From: an uncultured Maribacter sp. | GTDB taxonomy: Bacteria; Bacteroidota; Bacteroidia; Flavobacteriales; Flavobacteriaceae | Length of the DNA: 6,914 bases | Direction of reading: 5' to 3' | Assembly: GCA_905479535.1 (NCBI GenBank) | Contig: CAJQMW010000509.1 | Coordinates: 1 to 6,914, forward strand | Part shown: piece after piece, positions 1 to 4,930 of the stretch | How the letters are laid out: the number at the start of each line of letters is the position of its first letter | Numbering within the stretch: position 1 is the stretch's first letter | Made by a program: the position numbers and the translations under genes | Notes under the pieces: generated by a model | Told to the model about the DNA's origin: nothing | Databases searched by the model: none | The model's input: the letters and a program-made list of their open reading frames with translations, nothing else

Positions 1-13
1 GCTCTTCCGATCT
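1..13 (+). other. Illumina adapter remnant (non-genomic)
   Basis: The bases GCTCTTCCGATCT are identical to the last 13 bases shared by the Illumina read 1 and read 2 adapters, and they sit exactly at the window edge. Genomic sequence appears to begin at base 14, where the ApbE reading frame is already family-like. The four codons this stretch would encode should not be added to the ApbE protein. A chance genomic match at precisely the edge is very unlikely. Confidence 0.93.
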
Positions 14-283
14 GATGAGCGTACGGGAACAAAATATGTCCATACGATTGATCCTAAAACGGGCTATACCAAAAATTCAAATACATTAGGTGTTACCGTG
101 CTGGCAAATAATTGCGCCACGGCGGATGCCTATGCGACTGCGTTTATGGCTATGGATTTAGAAAAGGCTTTTAATGTAATCTCTAAAGACAGGACATTGG
201 AGGCTTATATCATTTATTTGGATGAGTTTGGGAACACCCAGGAATTTCTGACTACCGGATTTGAAGAGCTGGTAGTAAAATAA
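14..283 (+). CDS. apbE: FAD:protein FMN transferase (ApbE), C-terminal part
   Basis: This is the last 89 codons of a flavin transferase that uses FAD to attach FMN covalently to a threonine of target proteins, classically NqrB/NqrC or RnfG-type subunits. In Gram-negatives it acts outside the inner membrane. The visible part starts a few residues before the conserved HTIDPKTGY motif (bases 41-67; ApbE consensus H-I-I-D-P-x-T-G). It continues with TVLANNCATADAYATAF (from base 95), which carries the D and the T four residues later that bind the catalytic metal in this family. The C-terminus (GFEELVVK) is ordinary. The N-terminal half, including any lipoprotein signal and the FAD-binding core, lies off the left edge behind the adapter. 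The stop TAA (281-283) directly touches the stop of the convergent methyltransferase. The natural start is not in the window; the GTG at 98 is internal. Which flavoprotein it serves cannot be seen. Confidence 0.9.
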   Translation, partial: DERTGTKYVHTIDPKTGYTKNSNTLGVTVLANNCATADAYATAFMAMDLEKAFNVISKDRTLEAYIIYLDEFGNTQEFLTTGFEELVVK

Positions 284-1057
284 TTATTTGCGAACCAAGG
301 GGATGAGTTCTCCTTTGGCCAATCTGTACTTTTCAACATTCCTAATCGGTATTTCTGAAGTGTAATCTATGGCCTCTGCCTTAAAACCAACGCTTCGGAG
401 TTTCTCACAATAATCCATTCCATAGATGCGTACATGGTCATACTGACCAAAAATTTTTGCCCTCTCCTTTTTGTCCGTAATAGAATTATCTTCAAAGGTC
501 TTTTCCCGATTTATATCCTGTGGAATTTGAAAAATACCCCAACCATTGGGTTTTAAAACACGGTAAAGTTCCTGCATCGCTTTAACATCGTCAGGTATAT
601 GTTCTAGAACATGGTTGCACAGGATGACATCGAAAGAATTATCATCAAAAGGTAAATTACAGATGTCGGCCTTGACATCGGCAAGGGGGGAATTAAGATC
701 TGTAGTGGTATAACTAATGTTCGGTAGTTTTTTGAACCGTTTGTAGAAGGCTTGTTCAGGTGCAAAATGCAGCACCTTTGCCGGAGCCTTAAAAAAAGTC
801 GTTTCGTTCTTCAGGTACAACCAGAGCAGTCGATGTCTTTCTAGGGATAGCGTGGAAGGGGAGAGGACATTTTCCCTAGGTTTTTCATAACCGTAAGGTA
901 AAAAACTGCGAAATTTTTTGCCATCAATGGGGTCTTCGTACGTATCACCAGAATAATATAGCGCAAATAGAGGCCTTAGAAGGTAGCTAAGTTTAATTAG
1001 TATAGTTCTAGGAATTAGATTTAAAAAATATTTAAAGATTTTTGACACGAATTTCAT
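284..1057 (-). CDS. class I SAM-dependent methyltransferase (Methyltransf_11 type)
   Basis: A 257-residue putative cytoplasmic methyltransferase; the substrate is unknown. Residues 1-35 are basic and hydrophobic (KIFKYFLNLIPRTILIKLSYLL) and may lie against the membrane. Residues 41-82 hold a conserved entry region, FRSFLPYGY then LSLERHRLLWLYL. In relatives from other phyla, as I recall them, this region carries CPxC pairs like a zinc ribbon; here those positions read DPID and SPST, so the metal site looks lost. The SAM core follows: motif I VLHFAPEQ (95-102) in place of the usual Gly-rich loop, the acidic end of beta 2 at TTTD (117-120), ADICNLPF (130-137), and DVILCNHVLEHIPD (143-156). ELYRVLKPNGWGIFQIP (163-179) completes it. 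The only usable ATG is at 1057, since the next Met is residue 161, and it lies inside the left repeat array of the neighbouring GxxExxY gene. It probably shares transcripts with upstream leftward genes. Confidence 0.85.
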   Translation of the reverse strand: MKFVSKIFKYFLNLIPRTILIKLSYLLRPLFALYYSGDTYEDPIDGKKFRSFLPYGYEKPRENVLSPSTLSLERHRLLWLYLKNETTFFKAPAKVLHFAPEQAFYKRFKKLPNISYTTTDLNSPLADVKADICNLPFDDNSFDVILCNHVLEHIPDDVKAMQELYRVLKPNGWGIFQIPQDINREKTFEDNSITDKKERAKIFGQYDHVRIYGMDYCEKLRSVGFKAEAIDYTSEIPIRNVEKYRLAKGELIPLVRK

Positions 1058-1073
1058 GGATTTTCACGAAAGC
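1044..1073 (+). repeat. left inverted array of three ~9-bp units bracketing the GxxExxY gene
   Basis: Read on the plus strand after GA, the array is CACGAATTT (1046-1054), CATGGATTTT (1055-1064) and CACGAAAGC (1065-1073). It is the inverted partner of the array at 1454-1482, and both begin with GACAC at their outer ends. It stops two bases short of the GxxExxY stop codon. The middle unit contains, on the other strand, the methyltransferase ATG. No target-site duplication was found outside it. Confidence 0.7.
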
Positions 1074-1075
1074 TA

Positions 1076-1450
1076 CTATAAAACAACTCTTTTATACGTT
1101 AGGCTGTCTTCACCAAAATTGACGATAAGGCCTAGCTTTAATTTAGAAGCGGCTAAATAGTTAAGTGTTTGTTTAATGTGGGTAGTTGCTAATTTTTCTA
1201 TTGCCTTAAGTTCTAAAATAATCTTTTCTTCAATCATAAAATCTGCAACATATTGCTGGGCGAGCTTTTGTCCCTTATAATCGATAGAAAACTTGGTTTC
1301 TCTAGTAAAGGGAACACCATGAACTTTAAGCTCATATGCTAAAGCATCTCCGTAGACCGCCTCGCTAAACCCTTTTCCAAGTATTTTATGTACGTCCATG
1401 CATAATCCAATGATATAATAGGATTCATCTTTGTAAATTAAATAGTCCAT
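1076..1450 (-). CDS. GxxExxY protein (PD-(D/E)XK nuclease-like fold)
   Basis: A 124-residue protein of the GxxExxY family (PDDEXK_3), a widespread short family of unproven function. The signature is intact at residues 27-33 (GFSEAVY), inside LGKGFSEAVYGDALAYEL. A nuclease-like core is visible: D70 in VADFMI, then E80-L81-K82 in IILELKAI, which is the D-Xn-ExK pattern, and HIKQTLNYL (91-99), where this fold often has a supporting Gln. Length is close to the family norm (about 125-130) and nothing looks truncated. The ATG at 1450 has no Shine-Dalgarno and is three bases from the right repeat array; the stop TAG is two bases from the left array. The whole unit (1044-1482) therefore looks like a compact cassette lying between map and the methyltransferase. 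Enzymatic activity is inferred from the fold only. Confidence 0.9.
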   Translation of the reverse strand: MDYLIYKDESYYIIGLCMDVHKILGKGFSEAVYGDALAYELKVHGVPFTRETKFSIDYKGQKLAQQYVADFMIEEKIILELKAIEKLATTHIKQTLNYLAASKLKLGLIVNFGEDSLTYKRVVL

Positions 1451-1453
1451 TTA

Positions 1454-1482
1454 TAATTAGTGGAACTCGTGCAATTAGTGTC
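1454..1482 (-). repeat. right inverted array of three 9-bp units bracketing the GxxExxY gene
   Basis: Read on the minus strand after GA, the array is CACTAATTG (1480-1472), CACGAGTTC (1471-1463) and CACTAATTA (1462-1454): three exact 9-bp units. On the plus strand this appears as AATTAGTG repeated at 1455-1462 and 1473-1480. It is inverted relative to 1044-1073, so the pair points inward toward the gene. It fills most of the spacer between map and the GxxExxY gene and forms the latter's 5' leader. Confidence 0.75.
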
Positions 1483-1503
1483 TCTAAAACAATAAATTAC
1501 TAC

Positions 1504-2322
1504 TTATTGGACAACTTTTGACTGTCTAAATTCATCTTCCTCATCACTCTCAATTCCCAGCGCATCATAAATGTATTGGAAGGTGGATAGTAACTCGGGT
1601 CTTCCATTGACCAGGGCAACATCATGTTCAAAATGGGCACTAGGTTTACCATCGGCAGTAAGAATGGTCCAACCATCCTTGAGTTGTTTTATGTTCTTGG
1701 TCCCCATGTTTATCATGGGTTCAATGGCTACCGTCATTCCATTGACAAACTTTTTTCCTCTTCCCCTTCGGCCATAATTTGGCATTTCCGGGCTTTCATG
1801 GAGTTTCTTTCCCAATCCATGTCCAACGAGCTCCCTTACAACGCCGTAACCGTGACCTTCACAAAAATTTTGAATGGCGAAACCTACATCGCCCACACGG
1901 TTTCCTAGTTTGAATTCGCGAATACCAATATAAAGCGATTCTTTAGTAACCCTCAGTAGCTTTTTCGTTTCCTCGGCTACTCCCCCTATTTCAAAGGTAT
2001 AGGCATGATCGCCATAGTAGCCATTTTTTACGGCCCCGCAATCTACGGATAAAATGTCCCCATCCTTTAAAGGTTCTGCATTTGGAATTCCGTGCACCAC
2101 TTGGGCATTAGGGCTCATGTTCAGGGTATTTGGAAATCCGTACATCCCTAAAAATCCAGGCTCCGCTCCATGATCCCTAATGAATTCCTCGGCTAGTTTG
2201 TCCAGATAAAGGGCATTGACCCCCGGTTTTATTTCACGGGCTATCATTCCCAAGGTTTTGGAGACAATAAGCGCACTTTCGCGCATCAATTCTATTTCTT
2301 CGGCTGATTTTATTTTCACCAT
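1504..2322 (-). CDS. map: type I methionyl aminopeptidase
   Basis: A 272-residue cytoplasmic metallopeptidase that removes the initiator Met from nascent proteins. Family residues are all present. The two-metal site is D94 (SVDCGA), D105 (YYGDHAYTF), H168 (ELVGHGLG), E201 (AIEPM) and E232 (HFEHDV). H77 (VVHGIP) and H175 (KLHESP) are the usual active-site histidines. There is no N-terminal SH3 or zinc-finger extension, so it is the short bacterial form. After the catalytic domain it carries an acidic tail of about 25 residues (YDALGIESDEEDEF). The ATG at 2322 gives the standard N-terminus (IKSAEEIELMRESALIVSKTL). It lies 30 bp downstream of gpmI, so readthrough from gpmI is likely. A TAnnTTTG element very close to the ATG could also give it a nearly leaderless transcript. 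Confidence 0.96.
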   Translation of the reverse strand: MVKIKSAEEIELMRESALIVSKTLGMIAREIKPGVNALYLDKLAEEFIRDHGAEPGFLGMYGFPNTLNMSPNAQVVHGIPNAEPLKDGDILSVDCGAVKNGYYGDHAYTFEIGGVAEETKKLLRVTKESLYIGIREFKLGNRVGDVGFAIQNFCEGHGYGVVRELVGHGLGKKLHESPEMPNYGRRGRGKKFVNGMTVAIEPMINMGTKNIKQLKDGWTILTADGKPSAHFEHDVALVNGRPELLSTFQYIYDALGIESDEEDEFRQSKVVQ

Positions 2323-2327
2323 AGCTG

Positions 2328-2335
2328 CAAAGGTA
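2328..2335 (-). promoter_or_regulatory. candidate Bacteroidota -7 promoter element for map
   Basis: The minus strand reads TACCTTTG, an exact match to TAnnTTTG, only 5 bp before the map ATG. Transcription would start at or next to the start codon. I see no TTG at the usual -33 spacing. Alternatively map is read only from the gpmI transcript. Confidence 0.4.
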
Positions 2336-2352
2336 GATTAATTTATAAAATA

Positions 2353-3873
2353 TTAATCTACTAGGGATTCCCTGGTCATAAAGGTGGATTTGGGGATTCC
2401 CATCAGTCTTAAAATGGTGGGCGCTATATCTCCTAATACACCATCTCTTATTTGTTTAAAATCATCGTCTACCAAAATCAAGGGTACCGGGTTGGTCGTA
2501 TGCGCCGTATTCGGAGTGCCATCTGGGTTAATCATGGTCTCACAGTTTCCGTGATCGGCTATTATCAAAGTAGTATACCCATTTTGTAGACCAGTTTCAA
2601 CTACGGCTTGTGCGCATTCATCCACTACTTCGCAAGCTTTTATGGCGGCATCCATATCGCCGGTATGTCCTACCATATCGGGATTTGCAAAATTTAAGCA
2701 TACAAAATCTACTTCCCCTTTTTTAAGTTCGGGTATAATGGCATCCCTTATTTCATAGGCGCTCATTTCTGGTTTCATGTCGTAGGTAGCCACTTTTGGT
2801 GATGGACATAGCAAACGACTTTCGCCATCAAAAGGGACTTCCCTGCCACCGTTAAAGAAGAAAGTAACGTGCGGATATTTTTCCGTCTCCGCTATGCGTA
2901 TCTGTTTTTTACCTGCATTCGCCAAGACCTCCCCTAAGGTTTCCTTGATATTATCCTTGTTGTAGACCACGTGAATTCCTCTAAAAGACTCATCGTAATT
3001 GGTCATGGTCACATAGTAGAGTTTTAATTTGTGCATATTGTGTTCGTGCATGTCCATTTGGCTCAACACTTGCGTAAGTTCTCTTCCACGATCTGTTCTA
3101 AAGTTGAAAAAGATTACCACATCGTCTTCTTGAATTTTTGCAATAGGCGTTCCCTCCGAGTTGGTCATGACAATGGGCTTTATAAATTCGTCCGTAATAG
3201 CTGCGTCATAACTCGTTTGTATCGTTTTCCCAATGTTCGTTGATTTTTCGCCTTCCGCGTTGACCATAACGTCATAGGCCAACTTCACCCGTTCCCAGCG
3301 TTTATCCCTGTCCATCGCATAATATCTTCCCACTACCGAAGCTAATTTTGCATTTCTACCGGAACAAAACCCAACTAGATCTTCCAAAAATCCTTTACCG
3401 CTTTTTGGGTCTACGTCCCTACCATCTGTAAATGCATGAATATACATATCACTAAGGCCGTAGTCGTGACCAGCGGAAATAAGTCCCTTTACATGGTTTA
3501 TATGGCTGTGAACCCCTCCATCGCTTAAAAGACCCAAGAAGTGAACGGGTTTATTATTCGTTTTGGCATGTAGAAAAGCCTCCTTCAAGACCTCCTCGTC
3601 CTTTAAGGTATTCTCTTGAATGGCCAGGTTGATTTTAGCTAAATCCTGATAAACGATCCTACCGGCTCCAAGATTCATATGCCCTACCTCGCTGTTTCCC
3701 ATTTGACCATCCGGCAGCCCAACGTTCATCCCGTCGGTAAGAAGGTTGGCATTGGGATATTTGGTATATAGGCCATCTACAAACGGAGTTTTTGCATTGT
3801 CTACCGCTGATATCTTTGGGTCGGGAGATTTACCCCACCCATCCAAAATCATCAAAATTACTTTTTTGTTCAT
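2353..3873 (-). CDS. gpmI: 2,3-bisphosphoglycerate-independent phosphoglycerate mutase
   Basis: A 506-residue cytoplasmic glycolytic enzyme that interconverts 3- and 2-phosphoglycerate through a phosphoserine intermediate, using two Mn2+ ions. The alkaline-phosphatase-like domain provides D11 (ILDGWG), the phosphorylated S61 (MGNSEVGH), D399 and H403 (NPDMVGHTGD), D440 and H441 (ADHGNCE), and H458 (TAHTTNP). The inserted transferase domain shows H122 (SDGGVHSH), TDGRDVDP (149-156), GRYYAMDRD (182-190) and the arginines of NFRTDRGREL. These correspond to the active site of the characterised Bacillus enzyme. Length is typical (505-515) and every motif is intact. The ATG at 3873 is followed directly by the family N-terminus (MNKKVILMILDGWG); GAAGG just before it could help initiation, although its spacing is very short. 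map follows 30 bp downstream. Confidence 0.97.
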   Translation of the reverse strand: MNKKVILMILDGWGKSPDPKISAVDNAKTPFVDGLYTKYPNANLLTDGMNVGLPDGQMGNSEVGHMNLGAGRIVYQDLAKINLAIQENTLKDEEVLKEAFLHAKTNNKPVHFLGLLSDGGVHSHINHVKGLISAGHDYGLSDMYIHAFTDGRDVDPKSGKGFLEDLVGFCSGRNAKLASVVGRYYAMDRDKRWERVKLAYDVMVNAEGEKSTNIGKTIQTSYDAAITDEFIKPIVMTNSEGTPIAKIQEDDVVIFFNFRTDRGRELTQVLSQMDMHEHNMHKLKLYYVTMTNYDESFRGIHVVYNKDNIKETLGEVLANAGKKQIRIAETEKYPHVTFFFNGGREVPFDGESRLLCPSPKVATYDMKPEMSAYEIRDAIIPELKKGEVDFVCLNFANPDMVGHTGDMDAAIKACEVVDECAQAVVETGLQNGYTTLIIADHGNCETMINPDGTPNTAHTTNPVPLILVDDDFKQIRDGVLGDIAPTILRLMGIPKSTFMTRESLVD

Positions 3874-3896
3874 CCTTCAGGTAAAAAATTATAGAC

Positions 3897-3904
3897 CAAA
3901 AATA
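3897..3904 (-). promoter_or_regulatory. candidate -7 promoter element for gpmI (and map)
   Basis: The minus strand reads TATTTTTG, an exact TAnnTTTG match, 23 bp before the gpmI ATG, which predicts a leader of about 15-20 nt. No TTG is visible at the -33 position, so support rests on the -7 match and its position. A 6-bp inverted repeat (AATAGC 3901-3906, GCTATT 3924-3929) overlaps its upstream edge. Confidence 0.4.
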
Positions 3905-3966
3905 GCATGATTTAGCTACTTAAGCTATTATAAGTGCTCCCTTTTTTACAAAGGTTTCTACCTGAT

Positions 3967-4026
3967 GTTAATTATTTTAACGATAAACAGTTGACATTTG
4001 TTAAACTTTAGTTATTTAACTGTTAA
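3967..4026. promoter_or_regulatory. cluster of GTTAA/TTAAC half-sites in the gpmI-ankyrin divergent spacer
   Basis: Five copies of GTTAA or its complement occur in 60 bp: 3967-3971, 3977-3981 (inverted), 4000-4004, 4016-4020 (inverted) and 4022-4026. They form GTTAA-N5-TTAAC, then GTTAAA-N9-TTTAAC (4000-4020). AACAGTT (3986-3992) is also inverted at 4018-4024. This resembles an operator region for a dimeric regulator, but AT-rich spacers produce such words by chance and I cannot name a factor. No exact TAnnTTTG element for the ankyrin gene was found in this spacer; the nearest is GACATTTG at 3993-4000, with one mismatch. Confidence 0.35.
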
Positions 4027-4042
4027 TGGTGAAACAATCGCC

Positions 4043-4059
4043 TATAGATGGCGTCTATA
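4043..4059 (+). repeat. 6-bp stem hairpin upstream of the ankyrin gene
   Basis: TATAGA (4043-4048) and TCTATA (4054-4059) are perfect inverted copies around the loop TGGCG. It lies about 65 bp before the ankyrin start codon, in the probable leader or promoter region. It is too short and too AT-rich to be a terminator. Its role is unknown. Confidence 0.4.
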
Positions 4060-4089
4060 TTTATATAATCAAAACTTATTCATCAATCC

Positions 4090-4110
4090 ATACTGAATTC
4101 GTTTCAGTAT
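4090..4110 (+). repeat. 8-bp stem hairpin just upstream of the ankyrin start
   Basis: ATACTGAA (4090-4097) pairs perfectly with TTCAGTAT (4103-4110) around the loop TTCGT. It ends 15 bp before the ATG, so if transcribed it would sit next to the ribosome entry site of a gene with no Shine-Dalgarno. It could affect mRNA stability or initiation, or act as a DNA operator. The sequence alone does not separate these. Confidence 0.5.
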
Positions 4111-4125
4111 AAAAATTCATTCATC

Positions 4126-4518
4126 ATGAAAAAAACAATCCTAACACTGTCCTTGGCATTTTTGTTCTTGGGCAACGGCCTATTGGCCAATGAGACACAG
4201 TCCGAAGTAAACTTCACTTCTGAAATTATTAGTTCAGAAGTTGAAATTAGTTCCTTTTGTAAAGCTGTTATGCAAGGTGATATCGATACGGTACAACGTA
4301 TGATAGAACTTGGCGAAGACGTGAATCAAAAATCATTGGGTATGACCCCGGCCATGTTTGCTGCTCGATACAATAGGGCAGAAGTATTGCAGGTATTGAT
4401 AGACCATGGGGCCAATCTCAAAATAAGGAGTAATCAGGGTTTTTCCGTAAAAAAATATGCGGAACTTTCTAATGCGACAGAAGCACTGGCCGTTTTGGAG
4501 GCTGTCTCTGGTAGTTAA
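4126..4518 (+). CDS. small exported ankyrin-repeat protein
   Basis: A 130-residue protein with a clear Sec signal peptide: MKKTI, hydrophobic LTLSLAFLFLGNGLL, and a probable cut after A21 (LLA/NE). A polar linker with several Glu and Ser (22-42) follows, then about two and a half ankyrin repeats. Repeat 1 (about 44-71) has FCKAVMQGDIDTVQRMIELGEDVN. Repeat 2 (about 72-103) has the canonical GMTPAMFAARYNRAEVLQVL followed by IDHGANL. The last, degenerate one is GFSVKKYAEL with a helix to the C-terminus. It is predicted to be a periplasmic protein-binding module with no enzymatic domain; its partner is unknown. Initiation is from an A/T-rich leader without Shine-Dalgarno. It stands alone: the divergent neighbour is gpmI and a terminator follows its stop by 27 bp. 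Confidence 0.88.
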   Translation: MKKTILTLSLAFLFLGNGLLANETQSEVNFTSEIISSEVEISSFCKAVMQGDIDTVQRMIELGEDVNQKSLGMTPAMFAARYNRAEVLQVLIDHGANLKIRSNQGFSVKKYAELSNATEALAVLEAVSGS

Positions 4519-4545
4519 AACAATTAATCAATCAAAAAACTAAAA

Positions 4546-4571
4546 AACCCGCTACGAATTGGTAGCGGGTT
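4546..4571. terminator. bidirectional intrinsic terminator
   Basis: AACCCGCTAC (4546-4555) and GTAGCGGGTT (4562-4571) form a perfect 10-bp GC-rich stem around the 6-nt loop GAATTG. For rightward transcription (ankyrin gene) the tail is TCTTTGATTTT. For leftward transcription (the 55-residue microprotein gene) the stem runs into TTTT, AG, then TTTTTT, the better U-tract. It therefore separates the two convergent genes and serves both. Confidence 0.9.
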
Positions 4572-4624
4572 CTTTGATTTTGAAAATCAGTCTCTTATAG
4601 TGTTCAGGTAAAAGAGTTATAACA

Positions 4625-4792
4625 TTAAAATTCAAAACCACTAAAAGCTCTGTACATAAAGGCATAAATTGCCATAAATAACATTAAGGCACAGAATACC
4701 GAATATACTTTTAAAAGTACGACCAGAATTTCTGGTTTACAATTCTCAAATGCCTGTACATAAAGATGCTTAAAATGTGATAGTGTTCCCAT
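4625..4792 (-). CDS. 55-residue single-pass membrane microprotein
   Basis: A short uninterrupted reading frame from ATG (4792-4790) to TAA (4627-4625). It begins MGTLSHFKHLYVQAFENCKP and has a hydrophobic helix at about residues 21-46 (EILVVLLKVYSVFCALMLFM then AIYAFM). It ends YRAFSGFEF. The layout is an amphipathic or aromatic N-terminus, one membrane span, and Arg-Ala-Phe at the exit. It resembles small flavobacterial proteins that I recall being grouped as DUF6747, though I am not certain of that label. Independent support comes from context: it fills an otherwise empty 412-bp stretch, has exact TAnnTTTG elements upstream, the nearest 25 bp away, and a T-rich terminator 53 bp downstream in its own direction. 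The function is unknown. Confidence 0.72.
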   Translation of the reverse strand: MGTLSHFKHLYVQAFENCKPEILVVLLKVYSVFCALMLFMAIYAFMYRAFSGFEF

Positions 4793-4817
4793 TATAGTTC
4801 TGTTTAAATGATTAAAT

Positions 4818-4875
4818 CAAAGCTACAAGGGTCAAATCTAAGGTGGTAAAAACTAATTTGGGATAATCAAAGATA
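4818..4875 (-). promoter_or_regulatory. three TAnnTTTG elements upstream of the microprotein gene
   Basis: The minus strand has three exact matches: TATCTTTG (4875-4868), TAGATTTG (4840-4833) and TAGCTTTG (4825-4818). The last is 25 bp before the ATG and would give a leader of about 20 nt, so it is the best candidate. None has a TTG at the expected 17-23 bp spacing; the outermost has TTTG 15 bp upstream. One or more may be chance matches in AT-rich DNA. Confidence 0.45.
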
Positions 4876-4903
4876 CAAAAAAGAGGATACCAAATGTTGT
4901 GTT

Positions 4904-4920
4904 TTACCGTTCATCGGTAA
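4904..4920 (-). terminator. weak hairpin downstream of the M48 gene
   Basis: TTACCG (4904-4909) and CGGTAA (4915-4920) form a perfect 6-bp stem with a 5-nt loop, 10 bp past the M48 stop. In the direction of M48 transcription no U-tract follows (AACACAAC), so it may mark or protect an mRNA 3' end but is a poor intrinsic terminator. Confidence 0.3.
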
Positions 4921-4930
4921 GAATTAACGT

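Noticed and set aside
1036..1490. Target-site duplication around the GxxExxY cassette
   Set aside because: The bases outside the two GACAC ends (AGATTTTT on the left, TCTAAAAC on the right) do not form a convincing direct duplication, so transposition is not claimed.
1571..1908. Two plus-strand open frames opposite map (68 and 94 codons)
   Set aside because: They lie wholly inside the intact, motif-complete map gene on the other strand, have no recognisable domains, and their residues look like a frame shadow.
3031..3243. 70-codon plus-strand frame inside gpmI
   Set aside because: It is antisense to the conserved transferase domain of gpmI and has no independent support.
3991..4018. TTGACA at 3991 followed by TATTTAAC as a sigma70-style promoter for the ankyrin gene
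   Set aside because: Bacteroidota primary promoters use TTG / TAnnTTTG instead; the downstream part does not match TAnnTTTG, so I listed only the half-site cluster.
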